Origin: Archangium gephyra
GTDB taxonomy: Bacteria > Myxococcota > Myxococcia > Myxococcales > Myxococcaceae
Direction of reading: 5' to 3'
Assembly: GCF_001027285.1 (NCBI RefSeq)
Contig: NZ_CP011509.1
Coordinates: 10,564,501-10,628,500, forward strand
Length of the DNA stretch: 64,000 nucleotides
A program made the translations under genes and the position numbers. Below the pieces are notes generated by a model. That model was not told where the DNA came from. It did not search any database and was given only the letters and a program-made list of their open reading frames with translations. This document shows, piece after piece, positions 25,067-32,759 of the stretch (its first letter is position 1; each line of letters begins with the position of its first letter).

Positions 25067-26473
25067 CTACTTGTGCAGCGAGGTCGTGGCCTCGTCCGCG
25101 GAGACGACCTGGATGCTCCGGGGACGCTCCGCGAGCTTCAGGAGGCGCGAGAGCGCTCCGGCCAGCTGCTCGGTAGGGCTGGGCGTGCCCGCCACCGTCA
25201 GCACCATCTCGTAATCATCCCCCTCGGTGCCGGAGATGATCTGCGTGCGCGCGGTAATCACTCCGGGGAGCGTCGTGGCCAGGCGGCGCACGGAGGCCAT
25301 GCAGATCTTCTCGCCGCCCTTCACGAGGAAGTCCGAGAACCGCCCCTGGAAGTACAGGTAGCCGTCGGCGTCGATCTCGAACCGGTCTCCAGTAGCCAGG
25401 AGCCCGGGGCCGCGCAGCGCCAGGAGCTTCTCGCCCTCCACGTGGCCGATCCGGCGCTTCATCACCGTGTCCGAGGACACGATGAGTTCCTTGTGACCAC
25501 CGGGCTGGCGGGGAGACAGGGACACCTGGACTCCAGGCAGCGGCAGACCGACCGAGGCGTAGCGGTGCGGCGGCTCCGCATGGGCCGCCAGCGTCGCGAC
25601 ACGGGGACCCGCCTCCGAGAGGCCATAGGTGAGGTACAGCTCGCCCCCGGGCCGCAGGCGGAGCAACTGGGCCACGTGCTGCGGGGAGAGCACATCCCCG
25701 CCGACGCCCAGGCAGCGCGTCACCTCGGGGAAGGGCCCCCCGTGCTGGAGCAACGAGCGCACCAGGAGCGGCGTCAGGGCGGAGACGGTGATGGCGCGCT
25801 CGGCCAGGGTGCGCAGGTACGCGGCGGGCTGGAACGGAGGCCCACGGATGATGAGGTCCGCGCCCCGCAGCAACGAGGCGAAGGCCTGCGCCACCATCGA
25901 GTACGAGTAATACAGCGGGAGGTCCACCAGCACCCTGTCCCCCGCGCGCAGTCCGATGGCATCGGCATGCCGGCGCGCGTTGAGGAAGAGCGCCTCGAGG
26001 TCGAACACACAGCCGCTGGCGAAGCCCGAGGTGCCGGACGTCAGCAACACCATCTCCCCGGCTTGCGCACCCGGAGGCTGCGCCTCGGAGAACAGGGCCA
26101 CCTCGGCCCTGCCCAGGGCGAAGCGCTCCACGTCCTGGGCCTGGGGAGCCGGGCGGCGCATGGCCACCAGGGCGCGCGCCGGGAGGGCCTCCACGAGCGA
26201 CTGCTGCCGCGAGGCCGGTGCGGACGGAGACACCAGCGCGGGCACACCTCCAGCGAGCAGGATGCCGAAGACGTTGGCCAGCAGCCCGGCGCCATTCGGG
26301 AGGGCCACGAGGACGACATCCCCCGGCCGCAAACCGTGCGCCCGCCACGAGGCGGCGAGCTGCTCCACCGATTGCTCCAGGGGCCCGGAGTCGGTCAGGT
26401 CCTGGATGCGGTCCAGGAAGCCCTGGATGGAAGACACGGACACACCGGCCAGGTCTGCGGGCGATTGGTTCAT
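25067..26473 (-). CDS. AMP-dependent acyl ligase (fatty acyl-AMP ligase-like)
   Basis: A 468-residue ANL-family adenylating enzyme that would activate a carboxylic acid as an acyl-AMP, presumably for the operon's ACP. The core motifs are readable: phosphate loop TSGTSGFASG (145-154), LYLTYGLSEAG, ATGDRFEIDADG, and the hinge in GRFSDFLVKGGEKI. The phosphate loop lacks the usual PKG lysine (ASG instead). The protein ends right at TTSLHK, so the C-terminal catalytic lysine loop is abbreviated. It is shorter than CoA ligases. It is the last gene of the minus operon, two bases after the half-ketosynthase stop. Confidence 0.85.
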   Translation of the reverse strand: MNQSPADLAGVSVSSIQGFLDRIQDLTDSGPLEQSVEQLAASWRAHGLRPGDVVLVALPNGAGLLANVFGILLAGGVPALVSPSAPASRQQSLVEALPARALVAMRRPAPQAQDVERFALGRAEVALFSEAQPPGAQAGEMVLLTSGTSGFASGCVFDLEALFLNARRHADAIGLRAGDRVLVDLPLYYSYSMVAQAFASLLRGADLIIRGPPFQPAAYLRTLAERAITVSALTPLLVRSLLQHGGPFPEVTRCLGVGGDVLSPQHVAQLLRLRPGGELYLTYGLSEAGPRVATLAAHAEPPHRYASVGLPLPGVQVSLSPRQPGGHKELIVSSDTVMKRRIGHVEGEKLLALRGPGLLATGDRFEIDADGYLYFQGRFSDFLVKGGEKICMASVRRLATTLPGVITARTQIISGTEGDDYEMVLTVAGTPSPTEQLAGALSRLLKLAERPRSIQVVSADEATTSLHK

Positions 26474-26475
26474 GG

Positions 26476-27054
26476 TCACGAGGCTCGAGGAAGGAGGGTC
26501 CGTACGACGAGCTCCGGGTCGACGCCCGGTCCTGTTCCCCGGGTGAGCACCACACAGCCGGCGTGCGGAGGTCCCCCGGGGATGGAGGCCGCGGTGCCGA
26601 TGAGCGCGTAGTCGACGACACCGCGCGACAACCAGGAAGCGGAGAGCGCCAGGGCAATCCCCATTCCGTCCGGCACGGGCTGGGTCAGGGCGAGCGTCGG
26701 CCCCCGGAGGCCGTGGACGATACAGGCCAGGCCGGCGGGCGCGCTCGGGGTGGCCGAGGGAAAACGAATGGGAGAGGCGAAGCCGCGCAGCGCCTCGCTG
26801 GCGACCTGGGCCATGGCCTCGCGCGGAGCCTCGGGGCCCAACTGGATGAGCGAGCACCGGTCCGTCGCGGCCCGGAAGCCCTCGCCCAGCTTCTCCGTGG
26901 CCTCGCCAATGGCGAGCACCAGGGCCCAGGCCATGGGGTCCGCGTACCGCACGATCGTCTTCACCCGCGACGCGTACGGATTGGGCGCATCCCCCCGCAC
27001 CACCGCGCTGCCAGACAGCACGAGGGAGACCTCACCAGCAACGGGCGGGCTCAT
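26476..27054 (-). CDS. Half-length ketosynthase-like protein (Ketoacyl-synt_2 type)
   Basis: This 192-residue protein resembles only the N-terminal half of a thiolase-fold ketosynthase. The stretch GLRGPTLALTQ, then a helix, then SRGVVDYALIG follows the segment around the ketosynthase active site. The nucleophilic Cys is absent (Gln-Pro-Val-Pro in its place). Short proteins of this kind accompany full ketosynthases in aryl-polyene and related fatty-acid-like clusters. Its ATG overlaps the stop of the full ketosynthase gene (ATGA), so the two are probably made in equal amounts. A structural or chain-length partner role is likely but unproven. Confidence 0.7.
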   Translation of the reverse strand: MSPPVAGEVSLVLSGSAVVRGDAPNPYASRVKTIVRYADPMAWALVLAIGEATEKLGEGFRAATDRCSLIQLGPEAPREAMAQVASEALRGFASPIRFPSATPSAPAGLACIVHGLRGPTLALTQPVPDGMGIALALSASWLSRGVVDYALIGTAASIPGGPPHAGCVVLTRGTGPGVDPELVVRTLLPRAS

Positions 27055-28172
27055 CGCGGCACCTCGAAGACGAGGGAGGTATCGAAACCTCCGAACCCGA
27101 GCGTGAGACTCAGACCGAACCGGGCCTCATGGCGCACCGGCTTGCCCACCGGGAGAGGACAGGGGAAGTCGGGGTCCGGCTGCTCCAGGCCGACGACGGG
27201 GGGAACCACGCCCTCGCGCAGCCCGAGGATGAGCGCGATGGCCTCCAGCGTACCGGTGGCGCCGAGGCTGTGCCCGAAGGCCCCCTTGGTGGCGAAGACG
27301 AGCGGGGGCGCGCCCGTGCCGAAGACGGCCCGGAAGGCCTCCGCCTCCGCCCGATCGTTGAGGGGCGTGGCCGAGCCGTGCGCGTTGATGAGGCCGATGT
27401 CCCCGGGGGACAGCCCCGCGTCCGTGATGGAGCGGGTGATGGCGAACCGGGCCCCCGCGGCGGACGGATCCGGCGACGTCATGCTCGCCGCGTCGTTGGC
27501 CGAGCCAGCGCCCCGGAAGACGGCGAACAGCGGGGCCGAGCGGGCCCGGGCATGCTCCATGGACTCGAGCACGAGGAATCCCGCGCCCTCTCCGAGCAGC
27601 ATGCCGTCATGGCCCTGGTCGAAGGCGCGCAGCCGCGTGGGAGACATGGTGGAGAGCGCCGAGTGCGCCAGCCGCTTGCTCTGGGCGAGGACATCCACAC
27701 CGCCGCAGACGCACACCTCGGCCAGACCGGCGCGGATGAGCTCCGCGCCCACGAGGATGGCATCCGCGCCCGACGAGCAGGCGGTGGAAAGGGAAACAGG
27801 CGGAGTGGCCGAGCCCACCGAGCGCGCGACCTCCTCCACCCAGGCGTGGAGCGGACCCTCCCGCTCCTGCGCATCATCGAGATACGCGCCCAGGCTCGTT
27901 CCGAGCACCAGACGCGTGTTGCTACCACCCGTCGCCAGACCGGCCTCGGACAGGGCACGGCCCAGCGTCTCCACCGCCAGACGGCGCAGGCGGGACGCGG
28001 GCGCGTCCTCCGAGGAGCGGACCACCGCGGCCAGCCCATTGCGCAGACGATGCGGAGAAGGAATCTCGACGAAGCCGTGCTCGCCGGCCAGCAGCCGGCG
28101 CCACACCTCGTCGAGTCCATTGCCGAGCGCCGTGCTCCACGCGGCGCCGGTCACGGCGACGGGCGCTACCAT
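27051..28172 (-). CDS. Beta-ketoacyl-ACP synthase (KAS II-like)
   Basis: A 373-residue decarboxylating ketosynthase that would extend an acyl chain with malonyl-ACP. The complete active site is visible: Cys132 (TACSSG), His265 (NAHGSATP), Lys296 and His301 (TKGAFGHSLGATG), and the C-terminal GFGG. It is somewhat shorter than FabF (about 410). The gene overlaps the upstream dehydratase gene by 7 bp and the downstream half-ketosynthase gene by 4 bp. With the ACP and FabZ-like protein it forms a small iterative fatty-acid-type module. No ketoreductase or malonyl transferase is in the operon, so those would come from primary metabolism. Confidence 0.92.
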   Translation of the reverse strand: MVAPVAVTGAAWSTALGNGLDEVWRRLLAGEHGFVEIPSPHRLRNGLAAVVRSSEDAPASRLRRLAVETLGRALSEAGLATGGSNTRLVLGTSLGAYLDDAQEREGPLHAWVEEVARSVGSATPPVSLSTACSSGADAILVGAELIRAGLAEVCVCGGVDVLAQSKRLAHSALSTMSPTRLRAFDQGHDGMLLGEGAGFLVLESMEHARARSAPLFAVFRGAGSANDAASMTSPDPSAAGARFAITRSITDAGLSPGDIGLINAHGSATPLNDRAEAEAFRAVFGTGAPPLVFATKGAFGHSLGATGTLEAIALILGLREGVVPPVVGLEQPDPDFPCPLPVGKPVRHEARFGLSLTLGFGGFDTSLVFEVPR

Positions 28173-28660
28173 AGGGGCGAGCCCAGCTCCGAGACCTTGG
28201 TGCGGACCAGACTGGCGCGGAACGCCGCCACACGGTTGCCGCCCACCGTCATCTTGCCGGAGTACTGGAACATGTTGCCCACCAGGCGGTTGGCCGTGAT
28301 GCGCAGCACGATCTGATCTCCCGGCACGACGACCTTGAAGAAGCGCGAGTCCACCGAGCCGATCAGCGTCAGCTCGTCCTCGGCCAGCATGGACGTGCTC
28401 ATCTGGTACAGGATGATGCCGGCCTGGGCATTGGCCTGCATGAGGTTGCTGCCCGGGTAGATGGCGCGCTCGGGGAAGTGGCCCGCGATGCAGTCCACGT
28501 TGCCCGAGATGGAGATGAGCGCCTCGAGGAACTTGCCGGGCTCATGGTCCGTGATGCGATCCAGGAGGATCATCGGGTGACGGTGCCGCAGCCACTGGCG
28601 CAGGGCGGTGAAGCCCAGGGGCTTGGGCTGCCGCACTTCGTTCACGGGCGCGGCGCTCAC
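28166..28660 (-). CDS. FabZ/FabA-like hotdog protein lacking the catalytic acid
   Basis: A 164-residue hotdog protein with strong FabZ features: HRHPMILLDRI, then GHFPERAIYPG. In FabZ the His of GHFP works with a Glu fourteen residues later. Here the His is kept (His61), but that Glu position is Gln75 (NLMQANAQ). Dehydratase activity may therefore be weak, lost or altered. I start at GTG 28660, whose last two bases overlap the thioesterase stop (GTGA). A longer frame reaches ATG 28708 but would overlap the previous gene by 52 bases. A role in dehydration or chain tailoring of ACP intermediates is inferred from the operon. Confidence 0.85.
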   Translation of the reverse strand: MSAAPVNEVRQPKPLGFTALRQWLRHRHPMILLDRITDHEPGKFLEALISISGNVDCIAGHFPERAIYPGSNLMQANAQAGIILYQMSTSMLAEDELTLIGSVDSRFFKVVVPGDQIVLRITANRLVGNMFQYSGKMTVGGNRVAAFRASLVRTKVSELGSPLW

Positions 28661-29070
28661 TTGGACGGCGCCTGCTGCAGCGTGGCCTTCAGGTTTTCCG
28701 GGATGCATACGGGTGCTCCACTCTCATGGTTGACGACGGCCAGATCCAGACTGCCGGAGGCGAGCAACACGGGCTCGGGTCCGGTGCCCTCGCGGTAGAC
28801 CTTCACCACGACCTTGAGGCTCGCGGGCCCCACATTCTCCAGGGCCGGGACGAGCAGCAGCCCGTCCCGGAAGCGCGCGGCGTTGCGGTACGTAATCCGC
28901 AAATCCCGCACGCGCAGCTCGAGCCCTTGCGCCTCGAACACGCCGAGACCCACACCCCGGTGCTCCAGCTCGTCCAGCGCCGCCGTCTCCATCAGAGAGG
29001 CGTAGCGGGAGAAGTGGACGACGCCGGCGGCATCGGTGTCGACGTGCTCGACGCGATGACGCACTTCCAT
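28657..29070 (-). CDS. 4HBT (YbgC/FadM-like) acyl thioesterase
   Basis: A 137-residue hotdog thioesterase. The signature VDTDAAGVVHFSRY places the catalytic Asp as in 4-hydroxybenzoyl-CoA thioesterase and YbgC. It would hydrolyse an acyl-CoA or acyl-ACP and so could release the product of the neighbouring ketosynthase module. This matters because the NRPS has no thioesterase domain. The ATG shares one base with the TAA of the aminotransferase gene (TAATG), indicating coupled translation. Confidence 0.88.
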   Translation of the reverse strand: MEVRHRVEHVDTDAAGVVHFSRYASLMETAALDELEHRGVGLGVFEAQGLELRVRDLRITYRNAARFRDGLLLVPALENVGPASLKVVVKVYREGTGPEPVLLASGSLDLAVVNHESGAPVCIPENLKATLQQAPSK

Positions 29071-30467
29071 TACGGCGTCCCCTCGGCGAACTTCCGGACG
29101 CCCTTCTGGATGCGCGCGACCAGCTCGCGCAGGTCCTCCGCGCCCGCGATGAGGGGCGGAGCGATGCGCATGGCGGGGAACGTGTAGCGCAGCCCGTGCG
29201 AGCGCTTGCCCGCGCCGGCCATGAATTCCACGAAGGCGCCCGCCTCGATGACCCGGGTGCGCAGCTTGGTGAGGGCACCCGCGGACTTCTCGGTCAGCTC
29301 GATGCCGTTCATGTAGCCCAGGCCGCGGACCTCGCGGAACAGCTCGGGGAAGGCATCCACCACGTCCTTCTTCAGCCGGCCGCGCAGCTCCTCGCCCAGG
29401 GGACCGGCGCGCTCGACGAGCTTCTCCTGCACCAGGTACTGGAGGCCCGAGCGCAGCACCGCGCTCGTGAGGGGCCGCAGGTCCGACGTGGACACCGCGC
29501 CGCTGGAGCGCACGGACAGCTCGCGCCGGGCGATGACCATGGACGTGGAGACGACACCCATGCCGAGGCTCTTGCCGATGACGGTGATGTCGGTGGGGAT
29601 GGGCCCCTGCTCGTCCGTCATGCCGAAGAAGCGGCCCGTCTTGGCGAAGGTGAGCACCTCGTCGGCCACGAGGAGCACGTCGTTCTCACGGCAGAGCGCG
29701 GCCAGCCGCCGCAGGTAGCCGGGAGGAGGCACGATGATGCCGCCATCACCCTGGATGGGCTCCACGAAGACGGCGGACAGCTTGCTGCCGTTCTCGGCGA
29801 AGAAGCGCTCGAGGATCTCCGGCTCGGCGTACGGCAGGAAGGACACTTCCAGGCCGTAGGGAGCCTCGGTGGTCGGCTGGGGCAGGCCGAGGCGATAGTG
29901 CCGGCGGTTGAGCAGGCTGACCAGACCTCCGGTCCACCCGTGCCAGGCACCCTCGAAGGCCAGGATGGTCCGCCGGCCCTCACGGCCCGCCTTCGGCGAC
30001 AGCCGGCGACGGTCGAAGCCGGTCTCCAACACCAGCCGCAGCGCGAGCTCCAGGCCCTCGGAGCCGGAGTTACGGCCGCTCGCGTGGTACTGGTCGCCCG
30101 GGAAGCGGTCCGCCCAGAGTCCACCCGGGCCGAACAGCTCCTCCAGCAACTGCACGCGCGCCAGCGAGCCCAGCTCGTCCGTGACGTAGCCGGTGTCCTC
30201 CAGGCCGTCGCGCAGTGCCTGCTGCATGCGGGGGTGACCGGCGCCCAGACAGGCGCTGGCGTAACCGCCGCTCGCATCCATGACCTCGAGCACCAGGCCC
30301 GCGTCGGGACCCTCGAGCGGCACCATGTGCTGCACGAGCCCGCGGGCCTTGAGACAGGAGAACGGCAGACGCCCACCGGCATAGTGGTCCATCTGCAGCG
30401 CCATGCCGGCGCGCAGCCGCTCCACGTCCTGGGGGCTCAGCTTCTCACCCACGGAAGGCACCTTCAT
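29070..30467 (-). CDS. Class III PLP aminotransferase
   Basis: A 465-residue class III (omega-type) aminotransferase. The PLP-binding Asp is in VADEVLTFAKTGRFFG (Asp269) and the Schiff-base lysine is Lys299 (VIGKSLGMG). Fold-type I landmarks such as GSEGLELALR and AWHGWTGG are present. In biosynthetic clusters this family often aminates beta-keto or terminal aldehyde groups on carrier-bound acyl chains. It overlaps the ACP gene by four bases (ATGA), which makes an ACP-tethered substrate plausible. Glutamate-1-semialdehyde aminomutase-like chemistry is the main alternative. Confidence 0.9.
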   Translation of the reverse strand: MKVPSVGEKLSPQDVERLRAGMALQMDHYAGGRLPFSCLKARGLVQHMVPLEGPDAGLVLEVMDASGGYASACLGAGHPRMQQALRDGLEDTGYVTDELGSLARVQLLEELFGPGGLWADRFPGDQYHASGRNSGSEGLELALRLVLETGFDRRRLSPKAGREGRRTILAFEGAWHGWTGGLVSLLNRRHYRLGLPQPTTEAPYGLEVSFLPYAEPEILERFFAENGSKLSAVFVEPIQGDGGIIVPPPGYLRRLAALCRENDVLLVADEVLTFAKTGRFFGMTDEQGPIPTDITVIGKSLGMGVVSTSMVIARRELSVRSSGAVSTSDLRPLTSAVLRSGLQYLVQEKLVERAGPLGEELRGRLKKDVVDAFPELFREVRGLGYMNGIELTEKSAGALTKLRTRVIEAGAFVEFMAGAGKRSHGLRYTFPAMRIAPPLIAGAEDLRELVARIQKGVRKFAEGTP

Positions 30468-30733
30468 TTCGTGACCCCCTGCGCGGTCCGGAGGTTGGAG
30501 ATGAGCGAGGCGAGCTGGTTGACGGTCCGGAAGCTGTCCGCGTTGAAGTCCTCGTCGGAGATGCGGATGCCGAACTGGTCCTCGCAGATGACGCGCAGCT
30601 CGAGGAAACCCACCGAGTCCAGGCCGATGACGGACTGCAGGCCATCATCCAGGCCGATCTGCTCCTCGGGAACCTCCACGAAGAGGTTGGTGACCAGGAT
30701 CTTCTTGATGCTCGATGTCAGTGCTTCGTTCAT
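30464..30733 (-). CDS. Acyl carrier protein
   Basis: An 89-residue carrier protein with the phosphopantetheine serine at Ser40 in GLDSVGFLEL and the usual four-helix spacing. It would hold the growing acyl chain for the ketosynthase, FabZ-like protein, aminotransferase and thioesterase encoded just downstream. ATG 30733 gives the normal ACP length. The frame runs 14 codons further upstream but has no signal or domain there. It is followed directly by the aminotransferase gene with an ATGA overlap. Confidence 0.92.
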   Translation of the reverse strand: MNEALTSSIKKILVTNLFVEVPEEQIGLDDGLQSVIGLDSVGFLELRVICEDQFGIRISDEDFNADSFRTVNQLASLISNLRTAQGVTK

Positions 30734-30759
30734 GGTGTGCGAATCCTCGCTTGGGGAAA

Positions 30760-31218
30760 TTACCGGCTCACGCACCCGAGGGTGCCCTTCGTCACGCGCA
30801 ACAACTCCTGGGGCCGGATCCGGAGCAACAGCTCGGGACGGCCGCCACCGCCATACCCCTCGGGGTATTGGAGCACCGCCTCATCGAGGATGACGCGGAG
30901 GGGCTTCGGGTAACCCAGTGGCGGAGTGCCGCCGGGAGGATAACCCGTTTCTTGGAAAGCGAGATCCTCGCTGGCGAAGGCGACCTTGGCGCACCCGGCC
31001 ACACGGGCCACGGCCTTGAAGTCCACGCGCTTGTCGCCTGGCAGCACGGCCACCAGCACCTCGCCGGTGTCCGTGCGGAGCACCAGCGACTTGAAGATGC
31101 CGCCCACCGGAATGCCGAGTTGCTGCGCCGCGGCATCCGCCGTCTTCATGGGAACCTGGAGCTCGATGAGCTGCGCGTCCACGCCCTCGCGCGCCAGGAA
31201 GTCTCTCAAATCAACCAT
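30760..31218 (-). CDS. YbaK/ProX-like aminoacyl-tRNA deacylase
   Basis: A 152-residue protein of the YbaK/EbsC family, whose members hydrolyse mischarged aminoacyl-tRNAs in trans. The family pattern is clear: GGIFKSLVLRTDTGEVLVAVLPGD with the conserved Lys, then GYPPGGTPPLGY for the substrate loop. It overlaps the reductase gene by eight bases inside the biosynthetic operon. A plausible role is protecting translation from an unusual amino acid made by the pathway. An alternative is a pathway-specific hydrolase that no longer acts on tRNA. Confidence 0.87.
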   Translation of the reverse strand: MVDLRDFLAREGVDAQLIELQVPMKTADAAAQQLGIPVGGIFKSLVLRTDTGEVLVAVLPGDKRVDFKAVARVAGCAKVAFASEDLAFQETGYPPGGTPPLGYPKPLRVILDEAVLQYPEGYGGGGRPELLLRIRPQELLRVTKGTLGCVSR

Positions 31219-32191
31219 GGCTCAGAACGATCTTCCCGATGTTGCGGTTGGCCTCCATCTCCGCCTGGGCCACCGAGAACTGCTCCAGCGGGTACTCCGC
31301 GTGGATCACGGGACGCAGCTGCCCCCGGGAGAGCACTTCCATCCAGCGCTGGCGGAAGTGCGCGTTCACCTGGCGCTTCTCGTTCATCGGCCGCAGCCGC
31401 AGTGACGAGCCCTTGATCTGCAACCGGCGCTGCACGAGCCGCAGCAGATCCAACCCCGCCGACATTCCATCCAGGAGCCCCACCACCACGAGGCAGCCCT
31501 CGTGCTTGAGCAGGGACAGGTTGCGCTCCAGGTACGCGCCTCCAACGAAGTCCATCACCAGCTCGACGCCCTCGCCCCGGGTCAGCCGCATCACCTCGTG
31601 CGCGAAGTCCTGCTCCTTGTAGAGGATGGCCTCGTCCGCGCCGATCTCGCGCAGGGCCTCGGCCTTCTTCTGGGAGCCCACGGTGCAGTACGCGGTGGCG
31701 CCGATGTGCTTGATCATCTGCACCATGGTGGTGCCGATGCTGCTGGCGCCCGCGTGGACGAGCACCTTGTAGCCCGGCTGGAGTCCGCCCAGCGCGAACA
31801 GCGTCTCGTTGGCCGTCAGGAAGGACTCCGCGGTGGCCGCGGCCTCACGGAAGCCAAAGGACTCGGGGATGGGGTTGGCCATGCCCTGGTCGAGCAGGCA
31901 GTAGTCGGCGTACGCGCCGCCCTCCACCACGCCGAAGACGCGCTGTCCCCGGACGAAGCCCTTCACGTTCTCGCCCCAGTCCTCCACCGTGCCGGCGATC
32001 TCCACGCCGGGGATGGGCGACTGGCCCTCGGGCACCTTGTAGATGCCCTGGCGCTGGAGGATGTCGGCGCGGTTGAGCGCACTCGCGTGCACCTTCACCA
32101 ACAGCAGGTCCCCCGTGGCCACCGGCTTGGGGACCTCGCGCAACTTCACCACCTCGGGCCCGCCAGAGCCCTCGTAGACAATGGCTCGCAT
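31211..32191 (-). CDS. MDR family enoyl reductase (quinone oxidoreductase-like)
   Basis: A 326-residue zinc-independent medium-chain reductase. The NADPH-binding site is visible as AGASSIGTTMVQ (about 140-151). ALNRADILQRQG is the usual quinone-oxidoreductase motif, and the protein resembles the PIG3-like subgroup. Such enzymes reduce activated double bonds. In this operon the natural substrate would be the fumaryl-type CoA thioester left by the aldolase and MaoC dehydratase. ATG 32191 lies four bases after the MaoC stop. The frame extends upstream without a sensible N-terminus. Confidence 0.88.
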   Translation of the reverse strand: MRAIVYEGSGGPEVVKLREVPKPVATGDLLLVKVHASALNRADILQRQGIYKVPEGQSPIPGVEIAGTVEDWGENVKGFVRGQRVFGVVEGGAYADYCLLDQGMANPIPESFGFREAAATAESFLTANETLFALGGLQPGYKVLVHAGASSIGTTMVQMIKHIGATAYCTVGSQKKAEALREIGADEAILYKEQDFAHEVMRLTRGEGVELVMDFVGGAYLERNLSLLKHEGCLVVVGLLDGMSAGLDLLRLVQRRLQIKGSSLRLRPMNEKRQVNAHFRQRWMEVLSRGQLRPVIHAEYPLEQFSVAQAEMEANRNIGKIVLSHG

Positions 32192-32195
32192 GTGC

Positions 32196-32726
32196 TCAGT
32201 ACCCCGCCTTGTCCTCGACACCCTTCTCGCGCGTCGGCACGAGGAAGTTGCGCTCGAACGAGAGGAACTTCTCACCCGTCGACTTGAGGCCCACCGTCTC
32301 GCAGGTGATGATCCCCTCGCCCGGGCGCTTCTCGGAGGGCCGCTTCGCCAGGATGCGGCTCTCCGCGTAGAGGGTGTCTCCCGCGAAGACGGGGTGCGTG
32401 AGGCGGATTTTATCCCAGCCGAGGTTGGCCACGGCCCTGCCGCTCGTGCTGCGCACGCTCATGCCGCACACGATGCTGAACGTCACCAGCGACGAGATGA
32501 GGGGCTTGCCCCACTGCGTCTGCTCGCAATAGGCCGCGTCGATGTGGAGCGGCGACGGGTTCATGCTCAGCAGGTTGAAGAGGAGGTTGTCGGCCTCCGT
32601 CACCGTCCGGCCCGGACGGTGCTCGAAGACATCCCCCACGGTGAAGTCCTCGAAGTAGAAGCCGATGACCTCGCGGTACCGCTGAGGTCCAACCTGCTTG
32701 TATCCCGTGATGCCGGTGCCATCCAT
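32196..32726 (-). CDS. MaoC family dehydratase/hydratase
   Basis: A 176-residue hotdog hydratase of the MaoC type, resembling mesaconyl-CoA hydratases. FYFEDFTVGDVFEHRPGRTVTE is the usual N-terminal segment. NPSPLHID holds the catalytic His; the paired Asp of the textbook motif is not obvious in my reading. It would dehydrate a malyl-type CoA ester to a fumaryl-type ester. It sits between the alpha-oxoamine synthase and the enoyl reductase, four bases from the latter, so the enzymes appear in a sensible biochemical series. Confidence 0.87.
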   Translation of the reverse strand: MDGTGITGYKQVGPQRYREVIGFYFEDFTVGDVFEHRPGRTVTEADNLLFNLLSMNPSPLHIDAAYCEQTQWGKPLISSLVTFSIVCGMSVRSTSGRAVANLGWDKIRLTHPVFAGDTLYAESRILAKRPSEKRPGEGIITCETVGLKSTGEKFLSFERNFLVPTREKGVEDKAGY

Positions 32727-32759
32727 GAGGGCTCGTCCTCGCGCCGCCGCGGGCGGGGG

